A stretch of DNA of 64,000 nt from a virus. This document shows, in pieces, positions 32,188 to 40,794 of this stretch (within the stretch, counting starts at the first letter, position 1; each line of letters starts with the position of its first letter). Where the stretch lies: the IMG/VR virus record IMGVR_UViG_3300020572_000005, positions 1-64,000 of that record, one strand, 5' to 3'. The notes beneath the pieces are model-generated. The model saw only the letters and a list, made by a program, of their open reading frames with translations, had not been told where the DNA came from and did not search any database. The translations under genes were made by a program, and so were the position numbers.

Positions 32188-33180
32188 TCAAACGGTATTG
32201 GCTGGGTTCGGGTCGGTCTCTGCCGCAGGCTTGTCAACAATGTAAGTGGTGATAGTGACTGGACCACTCAAGGCGGCCATACTGGGCTTGGAAGCATTTT
32301 GTCGTGTCCAACTAGGGCTCAGTCCATTGATTTCTAAAATGTCATCACGAATGTTTTGACTTTTCTTTTCTAAATTAAGGATGCGAGTAAAGCTGTTAGT
32401 GATAGCGGCAGTATAATACGCAAAAGGGTTCTGCGATTTTGATTCATCAAACTGGAGTCCGATTTGACTGAGTTGTAGCAAGGCCTGTCCTCGCATTTCT
32501 TCGTTGTAGGTGTATCCACGCCAATTACTCCTTGTAGCATATCTTTCGCACAGTTTCATAAACATGTGCGCCAACTTACGTGTCATGTCGCCGTGATCCT
32601 TGCTGAAGCAGCCGGTTTCTAAATCGCCCCGCCAATGACTACGGCCCACACAGAATCGTTCTTTGTTTTCGTCTAAGCGCCAGTGTTCAAATGGAGGAAA
32701 GTTCAGTCGCTGTCGCACCGGGTTCAACACCACGTCATCCAGCAGTTCGTCCAGGGAATCGTCAATGGGTTCGTCTTCAAACTCCAGCAGATCCTCAATT
32801 TTTTGTTTTTTCTTTTGTGCAGATTTTGGAATCTTTTTCTCGGCCATTGGGATATGATCCCAGCAACTGATACGGAACACTAGGTCTGTATTGGGAATTT
32901 TAACAGGGTCCACAATGGTGCCTTCGCGCTTGAGTCGATCAGCACGATTGCGTCTAGCTTCGGCTATGGTGCGTTGGTTAATTTTGTCCAAACTGGGCAA
33001 AATAATGTCGTACTGGCTGTCTACCGCAGGATCTACGTAGTAGCAGTAGGTGTTTTTACTGGCATGTATCTCTTTGAGAATGTCTCTGTTGTTGAGATAG
33101 TTTACTTTTGGTGCAGTGGGGGTTGATGATATTGATTTTGACGGATCCAGGGTGGATGCCGTTCGTTTAGATGTTGCCAC
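32188..33180 (-). CDS. 55: Late-transcription sigma factor, gp55-like
   Basis: A 330-residue protein. The C-terminal half has the gp55 core: 'KLCERYATRSNWRGYTYNEE', 'QIGLQFDESKSQNPFAYYTA' and 'SFTRILNLEKKSQNIRDDIL'. In T4, gp55 directs host RNA polymerase to TATAAATA. The protein is longer than T4 gp55 (185 residues), with an N-terminal part ending in acidic low-complexity ('DEPIDDSLDELLDD'). It starts at GTG with GAGGAG 9 nt upstream, and has a near-consensus sigma70 promoter. gp33 and gp45, the T4 partners, are not in this window. Confidence 0.92.
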   Translation of the reverse strand: MATSKRTASTLDPSKSISSTPTAPKVNYLNNRDILKEIHASKNTYCYYVDPAVDSQYDIILPSLDKINQRTIAEARRNRADRLKREGTIVDPVKIPNTDLVFRISCWDHIPMAEKKIPKSAQKKKQKIEDLLEFEDEPIDDSLDELLDDVVLNPVRQRLNFPPFEHWRLDENKERFCVGRSHWRGDLETGCFSKDHGDMTRKLAHMFMKLCERYATRSNWRGYTYNEEMRGQALLQLSQIGLQFDESKSQNPFAYYTAAITNSFTRILNLEKKSQNIRDDILEINGLSPSWTRQNASKPSMAALSGPVTITTYIVDKPAAETDPNPANTV

Positions 33181-33206
33181 AGGCAGTGTCTCCTCGTAAT
33201 GTATTT

Positions 33207-33234
33207 ATTATAACACTTTTTACTGCGTTGTCAA
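33207..33234 (-). promoter_or_regulatory. Near-consensus sigma70 promoter for gp55 operon
   Basis: TTGACA (33229-33234) and TATAAT (33207-33212), 16-bp spacer, both boxes perfect. It would drive gp55, gp47, gp46, the radical SAM cluster and the terminal nuclease as an early or middle operon. Confidence 0.85.
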
Positions 33235-33266
33235 CCTTTATCATTATGTGGCCAGTTTATTTCTGC

Positions 33267-33274
33267 GATAAATA
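33267..33274 (+). promoter_or_regulatory. T4-type late promoter GATAAATA
   Basis: Seven of eight bases match. It lies 17 nt before the ATG at 33292, with AGGA in between, so a short leader is made. It starts the 30-kb baseplate block. Confidence 0.55.
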
Positions 33275-33291
33275 TTGTATAGGAAAAAGAT

Positions 33292-35295
33292 ATGGCAACT
33301 ACCCCAGGTTACGATCCAAAAAAGGCAGCACTGTTTAATCAACTCCGTCAGGGAGGCGCGAGTGAAGATGCCGCTGCCGCCCAAGCAGGAATCACTGACG
33401 CTCCCTTCGGCACCTATGCTGTTGGCGATAACGGCCAAATGGGAGCCGCTGTAGCCGGCGCCGGCAAAGTGGCTGGTGTTGATTTTGTAGCACCAACTGC
33501 GGCCGAAACTGCTGAAAGTGCTAGATTTAACCAAGGCTTGCAATCACCGGCTAATTTTGAACAGGTTGATTATGCTCTAGAAGCCAAAAATCCACCAAGC
33601 AAAGTAACCCCAATCAACTACACCACTGACAGTACAGAAACTGTGAGCGGTGGTGGTTCTACCAATACCGTTTCCGGTGCTCCGCAACCTACTCCTGCAA
33701 GCCGATCATTGCAGCCAGCCATTAATGCCAAACAAGCTGAACTTGAACAATTTACCCGAGACAATCCCAGCGACTTTGCTAGAAAAAAAGCAGGTAATCC
33801 GCCTCTCAGTCCTGAAGAAAACCAACAACGAACAGAAAAACTTGCCGCCCTGAAGGCCGAAAAGGAAGCTCTTGTACGCAAACAAGAAAATGCCGAAGCA
33901 CCCGGCACACCCACAGTCACCACAGTTCCAAACACAACCACTACAACTACCACAACCACCTCAGGAACTACCGCAGTAGATACTGCTGTGCAGTCGCCAG
34001 GTGGATCAGACCCTGTTATAAATCAACAAACTGACACAGCCCTGGGAGTCACAGTTGGCGCCTCTAATGTTCAGACAGCTCCAGTTGCAGTTGGAGATGA
34101 AGCACTGCAAGCCACAGAAGATGCACAGGCAGCGGCCTTGGCCGAACAAGAAGGCCGCGCATTTGCACCAGCACCAGTGTCAGGTGACGAAGCAATAGAT
34201 GCAGCTAACGAAGCCGAGTTAGCACAACTGCGTGAAGCAGAAGGTGCGGCAATTTTTGCACCTAATCCTGTGTTGGGCTCAGGTGATGAAGCAATAGATG
34301 CAGCCAACGAAGCTGAACTGGCACAGATACGTGAAGCAGAAGGTGCGGCAATTTTTGCACCAGACCCGTTGCCAGCGGCAACTCCTTCCCCAGATTTTGC
34401 CGCCAACCCCGATGAAGAAGCCGAACGTGACAATCTCAATGCTGCCATAAAACAAGGCACCTTGGACAAGGCACGGGCACAGAATACCATTGCTAACCAG
34501 CGCAGAAATCCCAACAACGGTGATTGGCGTGTGAAACTAAGACTGGCACCCGGTGCTGATTATTTGTACAACGCCCCTGAACCTGGAATATTAAATCCTT
34601 TAAAAGGAACAGGGATAATATTTCCTTATACACCCACTATTAGCACTTCGTACAAAGCCACCTATTCAAGTTATGACCTCACACATTCAAACTACAAAGG
34701 CTACTACTATCAAAGCAGTTCAGTTGAGCCCGTTACACTGAGTTGCCCATTTACAGCACAAAGCACAGTGGAAGCTGAGTACTTGTTGGCAGTGATACAC
34801 TTTTTCAAATCAGTGACAAAAATGTTCTATGGTCAAGATCCTCAACGTGGCACACCGCCGCCCCTGGTGTATCTCACCGGCCTGGGTGAATTTCAATTCA
34901 ATGAGCATCCCTGTGTGGTGCAGTCGTTTACTTACGACCTGCCTGTGGATGTGGACTATATACGTGCTCGAAGTCCCAACGTCAACAACAGTAACATGCT
35001 TAACAAACGTCAAAGTGGCAATCCCACAGGTCCAGGTACAACCTTTGGTGGCGGCATACTAGGAAATGTCTTAGGTGGAGCCATCAATCGCTTGGCCAAT
35101 GCCGGATTACCCAAAGGCGGAATGAGCAAACCACCTGCGCCTGCATCATTTGGTCAAAATACTCCAACCTATGTGCCGACCAAAATGACCATAGCCATAT
35201 CACTGCTGCCGGTTCAAAGCCGCAAGCAACAAAGCCAGCAGTTCAGCCTAAGACAATATGCCAATGGTGACCTACTCAAAGGAGGATTCTGGTAA
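33292..35295 (+). CDS. Baseplate tube-cap protein (gp48-like) with N-terminal extension
   Basis: A 667-residue protein. Residues ~405-667 are conserved: 'WRVKLRLAPGADYLYNAPEP', 'GIIFPYTPTISTSYKATYSS', 'AVIHFFKSVTKMFYGQD' and 'FNEHPCVVQSFTYDLP'. I recall this family in T4-like aquatic phages at the baseplate tube junction (gp48/gp54 role). The N-terminal ~400 residues are an Ala/Thr/Pro/Glu-rich extension with tandem repeats, not seen in T4. Its 3' end couples to gp53 by TAATG. The gp48 label is less sure than the baseplate role. Confidence 0.7.
   Translation: MATTPGYDPKKAALFNQLRQGGASEDAAAAQAGITDAPFGTYAVGDNGQMGAAVAGAGKVAGVDFVAPTAAETAESARFNQGLQSPANFEQVDYALEAKNPPSKVTPINYTTDSTETVSGGGSTNTVSGAPQPTPASRSLQPAINAKQAELEQFTRDNPSDFARKKAGNPPLSPEENQQRTEKLAALKAEKEALVRKQENAEAPGTPTVTTVPNTTTTTTTTTSGTTAVDTAVQSPGGSDPVINQQTDTALGVTVGASNVQTAPVAVGDEALQATEDAQAAALAEQEGRAFAPAPVSGDEAIDAANEAELAQLREAEGAAIFAPNPVLGSGDEAIDAANEAELAQIREAEGAAIFAPDPLPAATPSPDFAANPDEEAERDNLNAAIKQGTLDKARAQNTIANQRRNPNNGDWRVKLRLAPGADYLYNAPEPGILNPLKGTGIIFPYTPTISTSYKATYSSYDLTHSNYKGYYYQSSSVEPVTLSCPFTAQSTVEAEYLLAVIHFFKSVTKMFYGQDPQRGTPPPLVYLTGLGEFQFNEHPCVVQSFTYDLPVDVDYIRARSPNVNNSNMLNKRQSGNPTGPGTTFGGGILGNVLGGAINRLANAGLPKGGMSKPPAPASFGQNTPTYVPTKMTIAISLLPVQSRKQQSQQFSLRQYANGDLLKGGFW
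34180..34377 (+). repeat. Two 99-bp in-frame tandem repeats
   Basis: Units start at 34180 and 34279 and encode 33 residues each, with 'SGDEAIDAANEAELAQ' and 'REAEGAAIFAP'. A more diverged third copy precedes them ('VGDEALQATEDAQAAALAEQ'). Helical, acidic. Confidence 0.85.
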
Positions 35296-35594
35296 TGGCA
35301 ACTTATAATGCAACCAGTCCGTACTATACCACAGGATACAGTCAGTTCTTTTTGGATGCCATGGTCAATAGACCAATACCCAGCCAGAGCGATGACTTGC
35401 CATTCACAATCAATCAAACATATCAGTATCGTCCAGACCTGTTGGCATTTGACCTGTACGACAATGGCGGACTGTGGTGGGTGTTTTATCAACGCAATCC
35501 CAACACACTGACAAAACCACCTTTGGATTTTAAAATCAATACGTTTATCTACGTGCCCAAGTTGAGCACACTGCGTTCAGTACTGGGGTTTTAA
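35295..35594 (+). CDS. 53: Baseplate wedge protein, gp53-like
   Basis: A 99-residue protein. 'YRPDLLAFDLYDNGGLWWVF' with following 'QRNPNTLTKPPLDF' is the gp53/LysM-like signature of T4-type wedge proteins. It is shorter than T4 gp53 (196 residues) but typical of aquatic relatives. Start overlaps the stop of the upstream gene (TAATG). It joins wedges around the hub. Confidence 0.88.
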   Translation: MATYNATSPYYTTGYSQFFLDAMVNRPIPSQSDDLPFTINQTYQYRPDLLAFDLYDNGGLWWVFYQRNPNTLTKPPLDFKINTFIYVPKLSTLRSVLGF

Positions 35595-35597
35595 ACG

Positions 35598-37058
35598 ATG
35601 GCAACAGTAGCAGAATTAGATGCACGTTGGGAAGCACAATATCAGATAGTGCTGGCATTGCGGCGAGAACTCACTGCTGCTCAAGCAGCCGTTGCACAAT
35701 CTGCTGCCTATCAAAATGGCACAGAAGCCGAACGAGTGGCATTGGGTCAAGTTGGCGCAGTAGAAGCGGCCAGACTGGCGTTTAACGCAGAAAATCAAAA
35801 ACTTACTGCATTAAAAAAAGAACTTGATGCTGCCGTGGCTGCTGAAGCCGCTGAAAAAGAAGCAACCACATCGCCAACAACATCTGCGGCCACTGATGTT
35901 GCCAACAGTGCCGCTGGTGCTACACAGAATCCTGCACCGGCTCCGGCCAGTGCCGGACGACTCACAACTACTGAAGCTGCCACCTTGGCACAGAATACAG
36001 AAACAGGAACCAACCCTCCTGTAAAGACTCTAACAGAAACACAGAGTGTTCCGCCAGCCAACACCGGTAACGAGACTGAAGGACGGCCAGGCGGAGCACC
36101 GGGTGTGGGCGCCAAGGGCGAAGATGGATCAACCGCGGCAAACACCAAACAAATTATAGCGGCCACACAGGCCAACCAATCAGCATTTGCCCCAAGAGAT
36201 AATGTATTGGATCAATACGCCAGTTATACCTACAACATTGGGTGGTATCTACTGACACCTGAACAATACACTGCTTTGCAAAAAACCAGTAAAATAACAA
36301 TAAGTCAATATAATTTATTGATTCAAAGTGGAGGTGCACCGTCAACTGTTGAAGGAGTACAACCTGAATTAACAACCGGCGGCGCAGTGGCCGGAGTTTC
36401 GCAGTCTGCTGGTCGCAACCCATTCTTTGGCCTAGATTACTATTTTGATAACTTGGAAATAAAAAGTGTTATCACTGGCAAAGGAAGCAACAGCGCACAC
36501 AATGCCGCAGAACTGAGTTTTACAGTGACTGAAACTGCAGCCATAACACTGATTGACAATCTCTGGAAAGCAGTGAAGGGCGCATACAAAGATTCCAAGA
36601 TACCATATTCGGCCGCAATATATGCACTGGTCATACGATTTTACGGCTACGACGAAAATGGAAAAATTGTTCAAGCCAGCGACTCTGACAACAAAAATGC
36701 TGTTGTTGAAAAAATCATACCGTTCAAGTTGGCTGACATTGACTTTACAGTGTCTAACAAGTTGATTGAGTATCACGTTAAAGGAGTTGCTGTTCCATAC
36801 ACAGTGGGATTTGGAACAAACTTAGGCGTGATCAAATCAAATATTGAAATTTCAGGTGCCACTGTAAAAGATTTATTAACCAAAGGAGTTGTAGTGGCCG
36901 AAGTATCACCAGCCGACGGAAGAAAACCAACTCCAACGCCTGCCAAGCCAGCCGCCCCAGCTGCCGCATCAACCACAACACCTCAGACTCTGGTGATCAC
37001 TGGCGAGGCTGGTCAAGATGTAGGTGCTGGAACTCTTGGCGATTACGTAGGAGCATAA
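35598..37058 (+). CDS. Baseplate hub-region protein with low-complexity arm
   Basis: A 486-residue protein. Residues 1-95 are a coiled-coil-like Ala/Glu helix ('LALRRELTAAQAAVAQSAAY'). Residues 95-195 are a Thr/Pro/Ala linker. Residues ~200-450 form the conserved body ('DQYASYTYNIGWYLLTPEQY', 'FGLDYYFDNLEIKSVITGKG', 'HNAAELSFTVTE'). The end is Pro/Ala-rich. The family is known to me only as a structural protein of T4-like aquatic phages. By location between gp53 and gp5 it is a hub candidate, possibly replacing T4 gp27. Confidence 0.65.
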   Translation: MATVAELDARWEAQYQIVLALRRELTAAQAAVAQSAAYQNGTEAERVALGQVGAVEAARLAFNAENQKLTALKKELDAAVAAEAAEKEATTSPTTSAATDVANSAAGATQNPAPAPASAGRLTTTEAATLAQNTETGTNPPVKTLTETQSVPPANTGNETEGRPGGAPGVGAKGEDGSTAANTKQIIAATQANQSAFAPRDNVLDQYASYTYNIGWYLLTPEQYTALQKTSKITISQYNLLIQSGGAPSTVEGVQPELTTGGAVAGVSQSAGRNPFFGLDYYFDNLEIKSVITGKGSNSAHNAAELSFTVTETAAITLIDNLWKAVKGAYKDSKIPYSAAIYALVIRFYGYDENGKIVQASDSDNKNAVVEKIIPFKLADIDFTVSNKLIEYHVKGVAVPYTVGFGTNLGVIKSNIEISGATVKDLLTKGVVVAEVSPADGRKPTPTPAKPAAPAAASTTTPQTLVITGEAGQDVGAGTLGDYVGA

Positions 37059-37059
37059 C

Positions 37060-38742
37060 ATGGCAACACAAGCAAGCGTACGAAGTATTGATAATGCCAT
37101 AGATGCCAGCACTCCAGCCGCGGCAGCACCGCCCAAGGCCAACGCGGCTCCTAGCGTCAGCAAAAATATTGCAGTTGGCCTAATAGAAGCACTAAACAAC
37201 ACAGAAGCCGAGTTGGTAAAAAAAGGTGTGTGGGAAGTAGCGAACAAGTATAGCGTAGAATTTGCCCCAGCTGCACTTGGCGACGCCCGTGTTACCAAAG
37301 GTGGAAAGCCCAACAAAGCCAAAGTTCCAATGCAACAGGCAAAAAATCCTGCAGACAAAGTGAACCCTGCAAGCAACTCTGCTGATTACGATGTTAGAAC
37401 ATTTGACTTTCGTGCTGGCACACCAGTTGTGGTTATCCTCAATGAAATATTAAAAAACAGCACGTACATTGCTGATCAGGCAGCGTATATCAACGATGAA
37501 GTCACTACTGAAGTAAAACCTCAAAAACCCCTGGGTGACCTGGTGTGGTATAAAATTTCCGTGCGAACCACACCAATAACTCCGTTTGATACCAAGCGCA
37601 ATGATTTCGCTTATGATATCACCTATGTAATTTCTGCATATCCCATAAACAGTATGCAAAGTGAATATTTTCCCAAAAGCAAAATCCGTGGACGCCACAA
37701 AAGTTACAAATACTGGTTCACTGGACAGAACACACAGGTTCTTAAATTTGAACAAAAGTTTAATAAGTTATATGCTACAACTTTCACCAATCCAAAAATC
37801 TTAACAGATACCAGGATACAAAACAACAGAGAATCACCACCACGAGAATTTCAGGCAGCAGTGGCTGGCAGCAGTAATCAAGGTGCTGAAGGTCAGGCCA
37901 ACGCAGTGGGTGCATCAGCCGCTGATTACCTGTACAGCAAAACAGACATTGCCAACTGTGAGTTAACTATTGTTGGCGATCCGGCCTGGCTACAACAGGG
38001 CGAAGCTGCCACAGGAATCAGTTCAACAAATTATAATTTTAATCCGTTCAATGCTGACGGCTCAATTAACTTTGACGCTCAAGAAATTATTTTTGACCTA
38101 CAATGGAATCCAGGTGTAGATTATGATTTGACAGGCACTGGATTGGCAAACCCCAATGTTTCTAGCGCACCACAGGCCATTTATACATACAAAGCATCAC
38201 ACTGTGTTAGCAAATTCAGCAGAGGTAAATTTGAACAAAATCTCAAAGGCGTGTTCATTGATCTATTAGATCCAGCCGGTGCTGCCAAAGCCGCAACAGC
38301 GGCAGCAAAAGTAGAACGAGCCGATGTGGCCGAAAGTGTGTTTGATCCTGGGGTTCGTCCGGCAGCATTGGAAAATGCAATCGCCACACCAGCACTGCCT
38401 GATCAAGCAGAACAAGCAGAACGTAATTACGCTGCCACAGTTCTTGCTAATACTCCAACTGAAACATTAACCAATCCTCCACAAACAGTTAACCCAACAC
38501 CAGAGCAGGTTGAGTCAACTACTGCGTATCAAAATGCACTGGCTGCAGGTGCAACACCAGAAGAGGCAGCGGTTGTATCACAACAAAGTCTAGGTGCCAA
38601 CACAACATCACTTGAATCAACTGCCGCGTATCAAAATGCACTGGCCGCAGGTGCAACACCAGAAGAGGCACTGATTGTAGCACAACAAAGCATTGGGCCA
38701 GCCGGGACTGCTCCAATCCAACAAATTAATAGAGAAACATAA
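37060..38742 (+). CDS. Baseplate hub-region protein with C-terminal repeats
   Basis: A 560-residue protein. Residues ~40-430 are the folded part ('VGLIEALNNTEAELVKKGVW', 'YFPKSKIRGRHKSYKYWFTG', 'FDLQWNPGVDYDL'). The N-terminus and residues 430-560 are Ala/Pro/Thr-rich, the latter with two 34-residue repeats carrying 'TAYQNALAAGATPEEA'. It starts 1 nt after the upstream stop (TAACATG) and couples to gp5 by TAATG. It may be a hub or gp27-like protein. No T4 protein is clearly matched. Confidence 0.65.
   Translation: MATQASVRSIDNAIDASTPAAAAPPKANAAPSVSKNIAVGLIEALNNTEAELVKKGVWEVANKYSVEFAPAALGDARVTKGGKPNKAKVPMQQAKNPADKVNPASNSADYDVRTFDFRAGTPVVVILNEILKNSTYIADQAAYINDEVTTEVKPQKPLGDLVWYKISVRTTPITPFDTKRNDFAYDITYVISAYPINSMQSEYFPKSKIRGRHKSYKYWFTGQNTQVLKFEQKFNKLYATTFTNPKILTDTRIQNNRESPPREFQAAVAGSSNQGAEGQANAVGASAADYLYSKTDIANCELTIVGDPAWLQQGEAATGISSTNYNFNPFNADGSINFDAQEIIFDLQWNPGVDYDLTGTGLANPNVSSAPQAIYTYKASHCVSKFSRGKFEQNLKGVFIDLLDPAGAAKAATAAAKVERADVAESVFDPGVRPAALENAIATPALPDQAEQAERNYAATVLANTPTETLTNPPQTVNPTPEQVESTTAYQNALAAGATPEEAAVVSQQSLGANTTSLESTAAYQNALAAGATPEEALIVAQQSIGPAGTAPIQQINRET
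38512..38703 (+). repeat. 102-bp in-frame tandem repeat
   Basis: Units start at 38512 and 38614, the second slightly shorter. They encode helical 'AYQNALAAGATPEEA' segments. The motif 'AAYQN' also occurs in the neighbouring protein at 35598. Confidence 0.85.
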
Positions 38743-40271
38743 TGTCAGATAATATTATTAGAAATGGTGGCACTGCCCAAAACTACAAACTTGATCGTGG
38801 CGGCACGCCAGCAGACTTTGGACCATTTGTTGGCGTAGTAAAAAATAATGTTGATCCTACTAGACAAGGTCGACTACAAGTCTACATTGAGCAGTTTGCT
38901 GGACCAGACCCAGAAGATAAAACACTATGGCGTACAGTGAGTTATTGTCCAGGGTTTTATGGATCTACTCCACCGAGCCCTGGCAAAAAAGGCGACACCA
39001 CCAGCGTTGGTGGATACCTTGACGGTAATCCACAAAGTTACGGCATGTGGTTCACTCCACCTGATGTTGGAGTCAGTGTACTGGTAGTGTTTGCTGGCGG
39101 CGACCCAAGTCTGGGATATTACATAGGTTGTATTCCCAACGCAGGCATAACGCATATGGTTCCTGCAATTGGATCAAGCAAGGCGTTTGACCTGCAAAAC
39201 AGTGATCAAAAAAGCTATTACAATGGCGCCACAGTGTTGCCGGTAACTGAAATCAATCCAAACAATTCTAAAATTGATGATAACCCACAGTTCTTTAACC
39301 AGCCAAAACCAGTACACAGTTTTCTAGCCGCAGAAATGTTCCAGCAAGGAACACTTGGCGATACACAACGTGGACCTATTGGATCAACCAGTCAGCGAGA
39401 AAGTCCCAGTGCTGTGTTTGGAGTAAGCACTCCAGGCCGCCCAGTATACCAAGGCGGCCTAACCGAATCTGACATTAAAAAACGTATTGCTGCCGGGTCG
39501 ATTGCTGCCGCTGATGTCAACGTGATTGGCCGCAAAGGCGGACACAGCATTGTGCTTGACGATGGCAACTTGGAAGGCGACGATCAACTGGTGCGAATTC
39601 GCACTGCTGGTGGACATCAAATCACCATGAGTGATGACGGCAACTTCTTTTACATCATACATGCCAATGGCCAAGCGTGGTTAGAATTTGGACAAGAAGG
39701 CACAGTTGATGTGTATGCCACAAACTCAGTTAATGTCCGCACTCAAGGCACAATTAATCTACACGCAGACAAAGATATCAACATGTTTGCCGGCGGCACA
39801 ATCAACATGAAAAGTATGACAGGCACAACGTTAGAAAGTGAACGAACAATAACCTTGGCCAGCAACAATGAAATGACTCTTTACAGCAAGGCCCGTATTG
39901 GTGTACGTGCCGACGGCAGTCTCGCCGTGGTCAGCAACAATGGATCTTGGAACGCAGGTGGTGCAATGGTATTGCGAGCCGGTGGAATTGATCTCAATGG
40001 CGGATCGGCTGAAAATGTAGAACCTCCTGTTAAATTAGAAAAACGCATAATGCCCGACACTGAATTCAACAATGCAACAGGTTGGCAAATATCGGCCACA
40101 GGATTAGAAAGCATTGTGACACGAGCTCCTACACACGAACCATGGCCATTCCACAATCAAGGTGTAGAAGTCGAAGTTGCCATGGAGGAAGGACAGCCGA
40201 CTACTCCGCCAAACACTCCACCATTGCCATCAGGTTGGGCAGGAACAGTAACAGGTGCGTCAAATGGCTAA
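38742..40271 (+). CDS. 5: Baseplate central spike, gp5/VgrG-like, without lysozyme
   Basis: A 509-residue protein. The N-terminal ~120 residues are an OB-fold ('FGPFVGVVKNNVDPTRQGRL', 'WFTPPDVGVSVLVVFAGGDP'). The C-terminal half is a triple-stranded beta-prism of the gp5/VgrG type ('INLHADKDINMFAGGTINMK'). The lysozyme domain that T4 gp5 carries between these parts is absent. It ends with 'PTHEPWPFHNQG' and a Pro-rich tail. It forms the cell-puncturing spike. Overlaps the next gene by 8 nt. Confidence 0.9.
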   Translation: MSDNIIRNGGTAQNYKLDRGGTPADFGPFVGVVKNNVDPTRQGRLQVYIEQFAGPDPEDKTLWRTVSYCPGFYGSTPPSPGKKGDTTSVGGYLDGNPQSYGMWFTPPDVGVSVLVVFAGGDPSLGYYIGCIPNAGITHMVPAIGSSKAFDLQNSDQKSYYNGATVLPVTEINPNNSKIDDNPQFFNQPKPVHSFLAAEMFQQGTLGDTQRGPIGSTSQRESPSAVFGVSTPGRPVYQGGLTESDIKKRIAAGSIAAADVNVIGRKGGHSIVLDDGNLEGDDQLVRIRTAGGHQITMSDDGNFFYIIHANGQAWLEFGQEGTVDVYATNSVNVRTQGTINLHADKDINMFAGGTINMKSMTGTTLESERTITLASNNEMTLYSKARIGVRADGSLAVVSNNGSWNAGGAMVLRAGGIDLNGGSAENVEPPVKLEKRIMPDTEFNNATGWQISATGLESIVTRAPTHEPWPFHNQGVEVEVAMEEGQPTTPPNTPPLPSGWAGTVTGASNG

Positions 40272-40794
40272 GTTTACATTTGCATTGCCAAACGGCCAAT
40301 TTTTTACACTGGACGGCCCTGCAGGTGCTACACAAGCGCAAGCAGAAAAAATATATCTTGAACAGTTGGCTGCCGGTGCATTTATTGGGCTGAGATCAGG
40401 CGACCAGTTACAGCCAATTGAAACAACACTAATACAATTTACTCAATCTCGTCTTGATCGCGGCACAGCAGGTGTTCCAGATACGCCGTTGTTGGCAATT
40501 TATAATGGTGGCGTAATATCTTCGTTGCCTGTTCTTGCCAATGTGCCCATTAACAACGGCATCACAGTGGCAGACTATGTGGATCAATCAACTGTGACAG
40601 AAGGAATTGGCCCTCTTTCAACATCGCAAGTACAGGCAGTGATGGCAGCCGTTGCAGCCAGTGTGTGTCAACCTGCTGATGTAGTAACCGACGAACTAGG
40701 TGTTGGCAAGTATGGACTAAGTGCGCAACAGTTAGAAGACGCTGGGTATTTAAAATGCGGCACCACTGCTAGATTTTTAGGACAACAACAATGA
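40264..40794 (+). CDS. Baseplate-region protein, first half of a split pair
   Basis: A 176-residue protein from ATG at 40264. 'MAKFTFALPNGQFFTLDGPA' begins a small domain with 'GATQAQAEKIYLEQLAAGAF'. The end 'KYGLSAQQLEDAGYLKCGTT' is the kind of sequence that in other phages, as I recall, continues directly into 'VLKSPSVWTGKDG', which is here the start of the next protein. The two genes overlap by ATGA. They look like one ancestral protein split in two. Confidence 0.65.
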   Translation: MAKFTFALPNGQFFTLDGPAGATQAQAEKIYLEQLAAGAFIGLRSGDQLQPIETTLIQFTQSRLDRGTAGVPDTPLLAIYNGGVISSLPVLANVPINNGITVADYVDQSTVTEGIGPLSTSQVQAVMAAVAASVCQPADVVTDELGVGKYGLSAQQLEDAGYLKCGTTARFLGQQQ

